The notes beneath the pieces were generated by a model that saw nothing but the letters and a program-made list of their open reading frames with translations, ran no database searches and had not been told where the DNA came from. Shown here in pieces: positions 25,889 to 37,560 of a stretch of 64,000 nucleotides of DNA (its first letter is position 1; every line of letters starts with the position of its first letter). The stretch is from Mactromeris polynyma (taxonomy: Eukaryota > Mollusca > Bivalvia > Venerida > Mactridae), in the NCBI GenBank assembly GCA_032209605.1, contig JASFXZ010000001.1, forward strand, positions 16,076,256 through 16,140,255, given 5' to 3'. The position numbers and the translations under genes are program-made.

Positions 25889-26116
25889 GAGCGCTGCTAT
25901 GGGATTTACAAATTCTTCTATAAATGACGTCATTTCAAGAAAACGCAACATGTGATGTCACTATGTGCAAGCAAGAAACAATATTTTCACTTCATTTTGC
26001 ATATTGCCATATGGGTCAAATATTGCTTACTGTCAGTACTTGGTGACGTAACATGCATATGATGTTTTCTGGAAATGACGTCACATAAGAAGTTGTAAAA
26101 TCGTACAGCGGCGCTC
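25889..26116 (-). mobile_element. Hairpin MITE with TGACGTCA motifs (copy 4, in duplication B)
   Basis: A 228-bp counterpart of copy 2 with the same ATTT flanks (25885-25888, 26117-26120) and a short internal deletion in the central region. It is shared by descent with copy A, so it counts as the same insertion event. Two perfect TGACGTCA octamers are retained, where copy 2 has one. Confidence 0.8.
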
Positions 26117-26314
26117 ATTTAACATTTTAAAGCGAAATCTGATAGTCTTATATTTATGCTTCGCTGCAAATGGTTACGAATAATATTGTTTGTACTTTTT
26201 CGGCGCAACCGTACTAACATGACTTTGATATTTGAATATCAATGTTGAGTTAACCAATCAAGTCTTACGTTAACCGCTTAACCAACTTCTCTTCAACCGA
26301 ACAACGTTTGTATC

Positions 26315-27305
26315 CTTGACACGGATTGGTTAACCTTTCGTTGAGGGAAAGTTACCTTACCGAAATCCACTAAATTCACCGAAATTCATTTTCCATTACC
26401 GAAATCCACTTCTAATACAACATCTAGACAAAATATTGCAAATATCTTGTTGTCATATTAAATATTAGCTTGATTTAAATGTACATGCACAATTTTTTTG
26501 AAATATTGCATATTAACAAATATACAGACAATTACGTCTCCAGTACATTTCAGTAAGGTAACGTACCGTTCGATAAGGCCTATATAGTATGTGTTTACCA
26601 AAACCAAAAACATTATCTTGTTATGGTTATGTATTTTGTCTTTTGGAGCAAATTAATGAACACTGTTTTGCAGTGGCGTTATTTTTTGCGAGAAAAACAA
26701 TTTGATCACGATAGGCGTTATTCTTATTATTGTAAACATGACGATATTGTATGAAAACCAGATGAACATAATAGTGTTTGCTTGCCTTAAAACATAAGCC
26801 TGAAAATAGAGCTATGATATGTTGCAATACTTATTTAGTGAGTAGTGTTGTTAGTCAACCCATTGGGAAATTGACCGGCGTTTGATTTAAGAAGATTCTA
26901 GGTGTTATGAACCAGACACGATAATTTGTATTTTTTTGATCTGATAAATCGATGTGCACAAGTTTATTAATATGACTGTGTGATTTCACGACTGATACAA
27001 TAAGTACTGGTGAGCTTTATTAACCCAGACGTTACTGTCTATGATTAAAGAGAGAGAATACGTAGCTACAGCCACACACATAAGACAGTGCCTCCCAACG
27101 CTCACTAAGGAGTTATTTTATCCTATCTCATACGGAGTCATCTTCCCTTATATGTATCGGAGTAACTGTAGTGTAGCATAATCGAGTGACCAGCTATCGT
27201 AACATCTCGGAATTTCTTTATGTTACACAACAAATTCAGATAGCAACTAATTTGCTTGCTTCAGATTGCGTCGACCATCTTTTTTCAAGATATTTCTTGT
27301 TTCAA
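26315..27305 (+). mobile_element. Roughly 1-kb non-autonomous repeat (copy b)
   Basis: Counterpart of copy a within duplication B, from TTGACACGGATTGGTTAACC to the AAGATATTTCTTG block. Relative to a it lacks one of the two ACCGAAATCCA palindrome halves near the left end and has an extra stretch of about 60 bp near 26640-26700, which has a partial counterpart in copy d at the same relative place (GTGTTCATTACTTT), suggesting that a lost it. Confidence 0.7.
27048..27118 (-). repeat. GGAGGCACTGTC-family dispersed repeat, copy 7
   Basis: Counterpart of copy 5 in duplication B, nested in the 1-kb repeat: AGAGAGAGAATACGTAGC then AAGACAGTGCCTCCCAACG. Confidence 0.65.
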
Positions 27306-30077
27306 CGAATACTTTAATAATTGCATAACCAGCAGCGTCTTGTTAGGTTCATATCATCTTATGCGTTACTTAGTCGGTATCTATAAGAAATTAACGTAAT
27401 GGATTTTAAATCGTTGCATTAGGAATGGAACTAGACTAATATTTATGAGATTATGCAACATAATGCGATTTTCGTCTGAATTAATGACACGATGCGACTT
27501 TATCATAAATCTTATATCACGTAAATACACTTAATACACTTTACAAGGGATTTAAGGGACAGAACCACAATAAAAATTATGATAATACGATTTTGACTCA
27601 GGATATTACTTCAGCGAGTTTCGTACGACACAGTTGGGGATGAATCGTGACACAGGTTGTAGATCTACTATATGAATAGAAAACTGTTGGTACAATTTCC
27701 ATCTTAAAGATATTTTGCTGGTATACAACACGGAAGATGAATTCGAATAAGGTTTCTGTCTTCAAATACTGATGCCATGCCATTATTGCATAAGATATAA
27801 TACTATTTACTTCTACTTCTTACGTCTACATTTTATTGTGATTTTGCGATGGTATCGGTATGTGAACTTTGCGTTTCCAGTTCGAGTTTTTTATTTCCTG
27901 CTTAGTCTCTTTTCATGGTTAACTGATATTCTGTCCGGTGTTATGTCTCATACCAGGGCCCGGGTTTTAACGGATGTTTGTGTTTCTTCTTTGCGCTACT
28001 CGTTCCAATTTTTGATGGAGGAATGCAGTCGTCGTGACGGTAATTCGTTATTCAAATCATTTGACGAATTACATGTATTTTTTAAGTTATATTGCATCTA
28101 TGTGTTGAGAACAAAAAATTGCTTTAGATATCCATTCAATATTATTATAGAATCCTCAATAATAAAATACTAGTTACAATGGTGCATAACATTAATGCAG
28201 AGGACACAATGTCTGGAGAGTTACTAAAATAGATATTCTTAATGTTCCTAAAATTAGATCAACAGTGTTAAAATTTGAAATATACTCAGACTATTTACGG
28301 TTCATATGTCGGTTTTAGGATAAGGAAGGTTTTTTACGAGTCGAGACCGCTCCGTGGCGCTGAAATATTTGCACACTATTAATTTGATCGATTAACCTTA
28401 ACATTCCTTTTCATATTTGTTTATGTTGCATTTCGATTCTGTAATTCGCTGTTGTTACACTGACAAATGCCCGTTTCCTGAAATGGAACTGTTTCGTCAA
28501 TTTGGTGTTCTGCCTTATTAGTGTAATTTAGCGACTTAAACTATTTTGCACACTAATCACTGTAAATAGGCAAGTGTCAATTGATTTTCACATGCGTTGT
28601 CAAAGTCAATAGGTTGGCATTCCAAAATTTGTTACAAAATTAACCTAAGGCTTGTGATTCCAACAAAAACGCACTCAGCTTCTCTGAATATGATTCGGCA
28701 CTGATTGTAAGTATTACTACCAATACAACGTTTTGATACTATTTCGTGCATTGGATTTGTAACTGCAAACATACACTACTGATACAAAAGACATAAAATG
28801 AAATCATAACTCGGCAATCCAAACTACGGTAAGCATGTCAATGCTAGGGACGAAACGAAATCAGACGTCGTGATACGCAAAAATTGAGAAAACTAATGCG
28901 ATGCAAATATTATTTTTGAGCTGTCATATTTCAATATTACGTCTTCACTGTCTGGCCTTCTGATTACATTAATTTAGATGCAAATGTGTTTAAAGGTCCA
29001 GACGTTGACTTATTAGTGACATAATTGTAGCCTTATCACATCGGAGTACGACTTATTATTTTCTGATCGACTTTGACAGCGTTGTCTGGTCGTAACCCTG
29101 ACAATGTGGTTGCAATGTTGCTAAGGGAGATTACATTCACAAAACAATGCTTCCCTGTATAGATCCCAAGTGTACGAAATAAGATTTAAAGGTTAGGGAA
29201 CAACACTGGACTTAACAACAATTACAGATGATGAAAAGACTTACAGCCTTGGACCAGTCTGTATAAAAACTGCGCAATAAGACCGGTTTGTCGGAAAATC
29301 AACTAAAGAAAGGTGAAAACGCAACAAACTTCAGGATTTGACAGTCCTTTGCACATAACTAACGTATCGGCTCTTCATTCTAAACTGGTCTCGATATTCC
29401 GATTCATAATAGCAATGGCTTTTCACAGAGCAGTTACGTGGAAATGGTCACCATTGGTATTTATACTGACAACGAACAAATGCCAAGCTCGACAATAGCA
29501 GCAATACTTGCGTCACCAAACACATCCTCGATCTACGATGTAACAAGTTGTATTTAAAAACGTTATCTCATTTTACGCGGAAACAATTGTCTTTGGTGGT
29601 AATTATGTAGATCTCTCGAAGGACTGTTTAAAGAATATTAAGCATTTTAAATATAGAACTTTATACGTATCGGTGTCACACTGCGATATTTTTCCAACCT
29701 TCGAGCACGATTTCTGACAGTCTTAATACTAGTTGATATTTTAAGGGAATTCCGAATCGACCAATTTCTTAGCTCTACAATTGTATTAAAATGTGATATT
29801 AAGATGTTATTATACAAGACTGGTGTGCCTTGCGGCGATATTGGCATACTAGGAGAGATATTGGCCCGTGAGCTTTATGATTGGAAATAATTGAACATCT
29901 AAGAAATGATTTACTAGTAGAATCTAGACGTCTACATAATTTTTCTATACAATATATGGCTCTTTAGCTCTAAAATAGTTTGGAGCAAATGTTTGAATTT
30001 CTTAAAACTCTATCACACAGATTTGCCAAACTTTAATTACAAACATCGACATCTTAATTCCACCAGGTGGCTCAACC

Positions 30078-30295
30078 TGTATCACAATTTCTCTCTCTCC
30101 CTTCTGGGGGCTTGTTCTCAGTCTGTCCCTCTGGTCAGATCACGCTGTATCTGCACTGGTAGAGGATGCACCTGCGCCCTTGTGGCTGCAACAAATGTAA
30201 AGCGCCTGTGAACGTGTTTCGCATGAAACGGGCGCTATATAAATCTGGTATATAATAATAAAAAAAAAAAAAAAAAAAAAAAATAAAAAAAAAAT
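30078..30295 (+). mobile_element. 5'-truncated retroposon with poly-A-rich tail
   Basis: Inserted into copy B with AACC on both sides (30074-30077 and 30296-30299) and absent from copy A. The body ends with GGCGCTATATAAATCTGG and TATATAATAATAA, followed by about 45 nt of nearly pure A. This terminal signature, a conserved 3' hairpin and GCGCTATATAAAT before a simple repeat, is familiar from the 3' ends of many animal non-LTR retrotransposons. Only about 220 bp remain, so it is a dead 5'-truncated insertion. The 72-codon frame starting at 29993 merely runs into it. Confidence 0.75.
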
Positions 30296-30442
30296 AACCA
30301 TCCGAGCGTCGACGCGCTAAACAATGACGTCACATCGGAAGTATGCCAAATATTGATATTCAGCACACCCGGAAGTATGCAATTCAGTAGTACGACATAA
30401 TGTTTTTATATGCAACAAGTACAGCAATACTTAAACAATTGT

Positions 30443-30742
30443 CTACTTTTAACGTCTTAAAACATGTTTAGCACACATGTTTTGGATTCTTTGCATTTTT
30501 TGCAGTTCACGCTTTGAAATTCCGTACAAGATAATATTGCAATAGTCTAAATGTGAGATTACCAGTGATAATACTAGAATTTCTGTAGCATCATTGCTAA
30601 GGTACTTTCTAATGCTTTTGATCCTAAGATAGTTAAACATAGCTGTTTGACATTTTCTTTTAACATGATTTTTGAAATTAAGATTTTCATCCAGAAATGC
30701 CACTAGGTATCTTATACAATTTTTGGACTGAATTTTTTCACA
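30443..30742 (-). pseudogene. Non-LTR retrotransposon reverse transcriptase fragment
   Basis: A 102-codon frame encodes YLVAFLDENLNFKNHV, then KSIRKYLSNDATEILV, SHLDYCNIILYG and KMQRIQNMCAKHV. This order is diagnostic of the C-terminal (thumb-side) part of reverse transcriptases of CR1/L2/Jockey-type LINEs. The catalytic YADD region would lie upstream and is absent, and there is no 3' UTR, so it is an internal fragment. It replaces sequence of copy A between 22062 and 22570, and its edges are the junctions with duplicated DNA. The open frame suggests recent arrival. Confidence 0.8.
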
Positions 30743-32155
30743 TGAGGCTAATGTCATTCACATGCAGAAGAACATGTAAGTACTGGTTGATAAGCCGTGC
30801 ATACTGGTTAGTTCAACTGATCTCGGCACTTAACAACAATTCAGCTGATAAATTCCGTAAAACTCGAAACTATGCACACGTAATGAGGATTTGAAATGTT
30901 TTCTAGAATGTCAAGAGTGCGTGTCATTTGGCGTTCACTATTAAAAATCAAAACAAGGAAACTAAAAGTGAAATGCCAATATCGATTGCTCTAAATTATT
31001 AATTTCTTTAACGTCTTTATCAGACAGGCTCTCGCGATTCTAATGGAAACACGAAGACATTAATACACTCGATAACAAAAATGATGGTTGTTATGAGATA
31101 AATTCAATGCACAAATCGCCTGCTTGCAGGAAATGCGTATTTGTTATTACAGCAAAACAAGCCATATTTACAATTATATTCGATCAGATTTATTTATTTT
31201 AATATAATAGTTATTTAGTTGACACATGAATCAATTTGAAAGCCGCATATTGATTCGAACTTAAACTGCGTAAGAAGAATGGTGTTTCGATGTTTTGTGA
31301 ATCCGTGAATAACAAATACATCCTACTTATGCGCTTGATCATTTCCAATGTCTATGGCAGGATGAGATTTATTGTCATTCTAAAATAAATTGGCAAGAAC
31401 ATGACATACAAAAAAACACAATTTTAATAAATACGCAAAACCTGGATTGAGTTCGATTTATTCGCCTACGGAGTTAAATTTAAACAGGACAGACTAAGCG
31501 CACTGTATGTATTATGAACACTGGATAATGTACATAGCTTTGTATACACGGTTATTCTTGCAGTTGCGTTCACAACTTCATCCAATAAACTTCGTTCAAG
31601 CGCGTATGTATTTCCTCTTCTAAATACCTATAAAAACAAATCGCCATTTTTTAATTAAAAAACATTTTTTCTCATTCAGACAACATTATTTAAATATATT
31701 TATATAACAGACACGTTATTTGTATAAAATGAGTTAATTATGTTTGGAAAAATTCAAGCCGAACAATAATGCCAATACTTAATAATTAGTGTACATGTAC
31801 TTTGACATTGCTAGTACATTTACTTTTTTGCGACTCATGACATGACTTATCGTATTTCCATTAATGTATTTAAATCGAAGCGCAAGGTCATAGAAATTAA
31901 ACGTAATCATTAGTAAATAATGATTTATTCTACCAAATATGATGAAAGTCTTAAAGATATGGCTTTCAATCAGAAATAAGTATCATCACTGATACGGATT
32001 ACAGACTAAGGCTTCATGACAGTCGTAATTTCATGTTGCATGTCTTTTTAGCAAATCCAGAAATAGATAATAATAGATGTGTAGAATGTCACCAAGTTCG
32101 TCTGTTTGATTTTCGATTTGTTGTCAACTCAGGGTTATTTATATAATTAGAAATT

Positions 32156-32393
32156 GAGCGCTGCTGCTCGATTTCCAACGACTTCTTTAGGCGAAGTCAT
32201 TTCAAGAAAACGTCACATGTGACTTCACCATTTACTGTCAGAAATCAATATTTGCCCCACATTGCAATATGAAAACGAAGTGACCATATGGAGTAAATAG
32301 TATTTCCTGCTTGCGAATATATCGACATCACATGTTGCGTTTTCTTGAAATGACGTCAGTTACAGAAGTAGTGTAAATCCCATAGCTGCGCTC
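32156..32393 (+). mobile_element. Hairpin MITE with TGACGTCA motif (copy 5, in duplication B)
   Basis: Counterpart of copy 3 with identical length (238 bp) and AATT flanks. Some octamers have decayed compared with A (GTGACTTCACC instead of GTGACGTCACC on the left; AAGTCATTTC instead of GATGTCATTTC), leaving one perfect site. Confidence 0.8.
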
Positions 32394-33182
32394 AATTGTT
32401 GTTTGCTGTTAGTGTATCGCCGATATTAGACGCTTCATAGTCTGGGTAACAACATAATCGTAGAATAATGTGTAACAAAATCACCTGCTGTGTTAGACTA
32501 TTATGGATATGGAGATCTCCATTTGTACCTATTTGCTTGGTTGTACCAACTGAAATGGTTTAAACATATCAATAAATGAAATATATCATACTGTGACGTT
32601 CTATGCTTGATGTCATATAACGGTTAGATCACTACACGTTTCTGTCAATGCATTCAGTTTGACATTTCCCTACAATCCTATTAGTTGTATAAAGAGACCC
32701 ATTAAACAACAGTGTGCATAGTGTCTACCATTCGAACCTGTTGATAACTTCTCATTGTGAATGGGAAATTAACGACTGTTCCTTTTGTCTCAATCAGAAA
32801 TTCCTACATGCAGATCAAGAAGAAAGTAAGGGCGAATGCATATGCCTTTAAAACTGCTAAATACAAATAATGGAATAAGACAAGTGGATGTCAACGGTTA
32901 TATCAAGAGGATTGTGTTCATCGGCTCAACATGTAAACTAAAATCTGGTATATCGTATTGTAATATGAGTTGCGTGTGATGGAGTGCGAGCCATCCGAAT
33001 ATGAAATTGTGGATATCTGTTGATTTAATACTACGCTTACTCCCCATTCCATTGTATTATTGAACCTCATCAGCGTGTTAACTATTCTAGTTTTTTTCTG
33101 CGACGCGTCCGTGCCAATCCGTGACTGAAATAATTGTTCTTCTAGATACATGAGTTGATTAATCTGGAGAGTAAACCATTTG

Positions 33183-34242
33183 ACTTGAATTGTCTCTGAG
33201 CAATTAGTGTTTAATTTGTGGACTATATGTATCATCCTGGAACGTTCCAACGCACAATTACGTTTTGCAAAACAGCCATGTTGCATTTAATACTAGTAGA
33301 TTAATTTAATACTATTGTATCTCATCTTAAGAAAATAGAATCCTTTAACCGATCGAAAACTTGGGAAGTATATAACACACTAGTCACGACCACAACCTCC
33401 CGCTGGATTTCAGAAATGATAAATAGATGTACATTTAACTTGATTTCTTTTCTTTTAATAAACACCCTAAAGTATGACAGTTTAAGTGGAATAATAGTTG
33501 GAGAAACTGTTTGCATGACGATGTGATATTGGCGGCTTATTTACCATAATCTTTCATCGTTATTCCATTAGACATTCAACCGGTAAATCGTTGACCGTCT
33601 GGTGTAAAAGCAAGAGCGTACCACTGTTATCGCGAGATAAAAAATTATTATCTCTTTTCTGATGAATTGAATAATTTAGGAATAAAACATTAAACCTCGA
33701 TATAATAAAGTATTAAGAAGACACAGACTTTCCACTGAGTAATCTTTTTCAATTTGTTTTTTTAATGTATATATCTTGGTCATTCTTGTTTTTTTCCAAA
33801 ACTATATTTTTTGACATCCGCTCTCTGCAAAATGTAATCAACATATAATTTAATGATTAAATATCAATCATTAACATGGAAGATAGTGTTCGTGGAAAAT
33901 AAACTGTCCTTACCGCTATGAACGTCAGTTTTGAATCAAAGTATTTCTCGATAGCCTGTTGAACATTTGTTATGCACAATCCATGAAATATAGATATTGC
34001 AACGAGCATTATAAGATGATAAGGTTTGCATAGCAGGCATTATAAAGCGAAATTCTTCTCATGTTAATAATGTGTCAATATGCATCATCGTGAACAATGA
34101 CATCGACCGTGTAGAAGACAACACTAATGTGTCAAACATCAGATATTCGCGAAGGAAAGCACGTTTGCATCAGTGTTATTTCACAGACAATCAACGCGGT
34201 GTTCAATGTATGTACACTATTCCATTGGCAGTTCGTAGAGTA
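33183..34242. other. Unrecognised sequence
   Basis: Right flank of the duplication. A 122-codon minus-strand frame (32918-33286) spans the duplication boundary and has no recognisable domain; because half of it lies in duplicated DNA that is not open in copy A, it is unlikely to be a gene. Confidence 0.45.
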
Positions 34243-34567
34243 CAGTAAACCTCACGTAAACACCACCTCAAAAATAAGACCACCTCAAAATGAAGAACAC
34301 AATGTTCAAGTCCATTTTCACTTATTTGCTATTTATTTAACCTCAATTATATGACAACTCAAAATGATGAACATAATTTCAAACTCCATTTTCACTGATT
34401 TGCTCTTTATTTAACCTCAATTATATGACAACTCAAAATGATGAACATAATTTCAAACTCCATTTTCACTGATTTGCTCTTTATTTAACCCCAATATTAC
34501 TGACCAACTCAATATTAAGACCGGTTTTCAAGGGTCCCAATGTGTTCTTATTATTGACATTTTACTG
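34243..34567 (+). mobile_element. TA-flanked MITE (pogo/Tigger-like ends) with 74-bp tandem repeats
   Basis: Ends CAGTAAA...TTTACTG with TA on both sides (34241-34242 and 34568-34569). Sub-terminal words AATAAGACCACCTC and CAATATTAAGACCGG are familiar from TA-inserting mariner/pogo-type non-autonomous elements. The interior is a tandem array with period 74: full units at 34341-34414 and 34415-34488, a diverged unit before them and a partial one after. It has no coding capacity. Its ends differ from those of the transposon at 53500, so that element's transposase is probably not its partner. Confidence 0.65.
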
Positions 34568-34730
34568 TATGTTAAAAGCTGTCCCTTTAAGTGACAATAT
34601 CCCTTATAAATAATACCAAATGAATAAGTTGTGCTGACAATGCCCCCGCACAAATCGAATATATACGTAAAGAACAACACTCCTAATGACTTGCATTTAA
34701 CGGACAATAGTGTTTTTCCATTTAAACAAT

Positions 34731-35080
34731 ATAGCCATAATTTCTCTGTGAAAACATTTTTATCATATTAATGTATAAAAGACATGTGTCCTTTTGCATT
34801 TGAAATTGTTTACATGTATGCATATATTTAGTCACTTATACGTGTGCTTTACGGTAGCTGTTGTCATTATATGTATCATTTCCTGCTCGGCTTGTTTAAA
34901 CTAATATAACCATTATTTTTCTGTGAAAATATTTTTATCATATTAATGTATAAAAGACATGTGTCCTTTTGCATTTGAAATTGTTTACATGTATGCAGAT
35001 ATATAGTCACTTATACGTGTGCTTTACGGTAGCTGTTGTCATTATATGTATCATTTCCTGCTCGGCTTGTTTATTTCTTT
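34731..35080 (+). repeat. 175-bp tandem duplication
   Basis: Two adjacent units of about 175 bp, each containing TATCATATTAATGTATAAAA, GACATGTGTCCTTTTGCATT and TCATTTCCTGCTCGGCTTG, with only a handful of differences. The second unit continues into TATTTCTTTTC whereas the first joins the second at ACTAATATAACC. The 66-codon frame at 34969-35169 begins in the second unit and is not recognisable. Confidence 0.85.
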
Positions 35081-36284
35081 TCTTTTCAGATAGTCAACCT
35101 CTTGCTTTTTATTCCAAACAATATATGCTAATATCTCTTGACCGTAACAACCGAGAAAGAATAGAATAATTGTATTGTATATTTGATACCCCCGAGCGCA
35201 TTTCCGTAAAGAAATCCATTTGCGGACGACAAGCTACATTATAGATAGACAAATGCAGTAACTTAAGTCGTCTGTTGGGAAAATAGATATGACTACAATG
35301 CAGATAAAAATTTGATTAATTAGTTAGCCAAATATTCAGAGATTGTTCTGCGTCTGTCGTGTCCTTCGTACGTAACTTTCTTTTTCAAGTCTCTTTCCGT
35401 TATGTACGCTGGTTTAAAACGTGTTTGGACTTTTGCACTGGTTTTTGGAATGTGGCATTGCTGCGTCTTTATTGAAAAAGTGTATTTAATTATAGAGCAA
35501 ATTAAATATATATGAATTGTTCTCAAGATAGTCCGAAATACGTAAGGTGCAAAACATCCATTCAATCTTATACTCACGGAAAAGGCCGATGGACCCGTCG
35601 ATCGCATGTCTACACCAACCTGTCACGAAATCACTATGGCAGGGTACATTTTTACTGGATAACAGGGTACAGAACGTTAATGCCTTGCCTCTGCAGTATC
35701 ATCTGCATCACCATGAAAACATGTATTTATTCTAACCATTTATGCTATATTTCTTTGAACGATAAGGAACCTTTGTTACATGCAATGATTAATTTATGTA
35801 ATAAGTACTAAATTTAAACATACGTGATCATATTTTTATCATTAACAAGCAGAAAAGTCGCTGATTATTTTACCACAAAATGTTAGTTATAGTTATAATA
35901 CGCCAGATAAAATAGAGAAAGACAAATGAATAAATATCGCTAAAATAATCGAACAGTCATTTAATGACCCTATTAAAGCAGATCTCAAATTAATTATATG
36001 CTGTACAAGTTGGTATATCCGAGTAATTTAGATTTTGTCGCCATGTCCATATTGCATCACTCGTGCGTTTTAAAAAAACGATTGACGATGAAGCAACACA
36101 TGGTTTTCGACAGAAATACGTCGTACAATTATGTGTGTATGACTCTTGTCATACTAGTTTTAACTTTCCATTTGCAAGCAATTTTGAAATATCTTTTCAA
36201 AGCTGTTCAGTGTATAATCCAGGCCTAAGAAATTGGCGTCGCATGATACGTGTTTAATGATTAACAAATTTAAGAAGAACTATA
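35081..36284. other. Unrecognised sequence with overlapping chance frames
   Basis: Frames of 62-99 codons overlap on both strands at 35320-35811, and two of 64-76 codons at 35998-36257. None shows a recognisable domain. No repeat structure was identified. Confidence 0.4.
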
Positions 36285-36482
36285 AGACCGCCCGATTTGC
36301 TCAGTCAACCGAAAGGTCCGGGTTCTATTCCCGGGCTGAACTACTGTCATTTATCCTCCACTTCTGATTCCCGTTGAGAAGTTGTCGGCTGCTTGCTAGT
36401 TGTTAACTAATTTCAGGAAAACTGGTAAGGTCAACTGGCCACCGTATGTAGCTGGATGTTTTTGACAACGCCGTTCAACCCG
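36285..36482 (+). mobile_element. tRNA-derived SINE, type 1
   Basis: The head resembles a degraded tRNA: GCTCAGTC (A-box-like) and GGTTCTATTCC (B box, 36321-36331) closed by CCCGGG pairs. It appears shortened between the boxes. The body shares AAACTGGTAAGGTCAACTGG and CACCGTATGTAGCTGG with the SINE at 43762, and the tail ends CAACGCCGTTCAACCC. Such tails (CGCCGTTNAACCC) are common in bivalve SINEs as I recall them; transcription would depend on the internal RNA polymerase III boxes. Confidence 0.65.
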
Positions 36483-36504
36483 ATAAAACAAACAAGAAAC
36501 GTCT

Positions 36505-36655
36505 TGAAAAAAGATTATCCGCGCAATTTGAAGGTTAAGATTTGTTGTGATGAGATGTTACGATTGCTGGTCACTCCAGATCCAAAATGGATTTCAGTAT
36601 ATTCACCTTTTGGTAAGGCAACGTACCCTTTATCGAAAGTTTAACCAATCCGCGT
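36505..36655 (-). mobile_element. Deletion derivative of the 1-kb repeat (copy e)
   Basis: Only the two ends survive. One end CTTGAAAAAAGATTATCCGC with GCGCAATTTGAAGGTTAAG and the other end AATGGATTTCAGTATATTCACC to CCAATCCGCGTCAAG are joined directly, removing about 800 bp relative to copies a-c. It follows the SINE within about 20 bp. Confidence 0.65.
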
Positions 36656-37484
36656 CAAGCTTACTACAAACAATTTCAAACAAGCTGATTCAACATGTAC
36701 ATTGAAGGACATGGGAAGAGCGGGCAGTGTATTTTAGTTATATTGTTCCGATTTACCGCATAGTAAATAATTCATTGACCTCGCTGGATAGAAACTCAGT
36801 AGTTCATTACCATTATTGAATTACTTGTATCAAATATATATTTACTACAATTATTCAGCAATGATAACAAATTGGGTAATTTATCAATTATGCTAAATAA
36901 ATGTACTCGTATATGTTTCTCTACAATCCTGAAGATTCAGGTCAAATAATTGATTCAATGACTCGAACAGGACATGACTACGTTCTCATTTATACTACAG
37001 CATTAATAAGGTACATATACAAGCGTGCCTTTATGGGATGTGAACATCATAGTACGGTCACAAGCGTAAATTCCGATTATCTTTTGAAATAACCTAAAAG
37101 TTGAATGCTTTCGAAGGCATTTTAAACTGTCTTTGAAATTACATGGAAATACACAATCTTTATATGTTGCCTACAATTTAATATAACTTTAAACAGACAT
37201 ATTAAATTATATTTACAACATATCAGTAAGCAAACGATCAATTCTTACCACTATAGTTTTAAAACAAGATGTATTTCACACACATTTCTGGTTTATATCT
37301 CGCATTGAATCGTAGAAATATTTATGAAATACTAACCATCCATTTTTTTTTCTTATACCAACTACATGAACTATTTTGTAACGTATGGTGTGGGATGTCC
37401 TCGAACACCACGTACTTATAAACGAGGAAAATAAAAAAGTACATTCCCTCCAAAAAAGCATTTTCACTGCGTAAAGGTAAAATT
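36656..37484. other. Unrecognised sequence
   Basis: AT-rich, with frames of about 63-65 codons on both strands and no recognisable domain or repeat. Confidence 0.45.
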
Positions 37485-37560
37485 AAGTTGTTACAGCGAA
37501 CGCTACATACACTAGACAATGCCTTCCCCTAAAATACTTTCCAACGGCTCTTTGTTTATA
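37485..37560 (-). repeat. GGAGGCACTGTC-family dispersed repeat, copy 8
   Basis: Diverged reverse-strand fragment: AAGTTGTTACAGCGAACGC, then ACTAGACAATGCCTTCCCCT. It matches the right half of the family only. Confidence 0.5.

Larger units (their letters stand above)
25702..33182 (+). repeat. Segmental duplication, copy B (7.5 kb)
   Basis: Same orientation and order as 16168-24946. It lacks the A-specific blocks (about 550, 135 and 650 bp) and instead carries a poly-A-tailed retroposon at 30078-30295, a LINE reverse-transcriptase fragment at 30443-30742 replacing about 510 bp of A, an extra stretch near 26640-26700 and about 70 bp near 33075-33150 close to the right end. The right third (30743-32400) is nearly identical to A, while the left part has more small changes. 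Confidence 0.9.

Noticed and set aside
27772..28173. 133-codon frame, with a counterpart at 19042-19320
   Set aside because: Conserved only because it lies in the duplicated DNA; start and end differ between copies, no domain is recognised.
32918..33286. 122-codon minus-strand frame
   Set aside because: Spans the edge of the duplication and is not open in the other copy; no recognisable domain.
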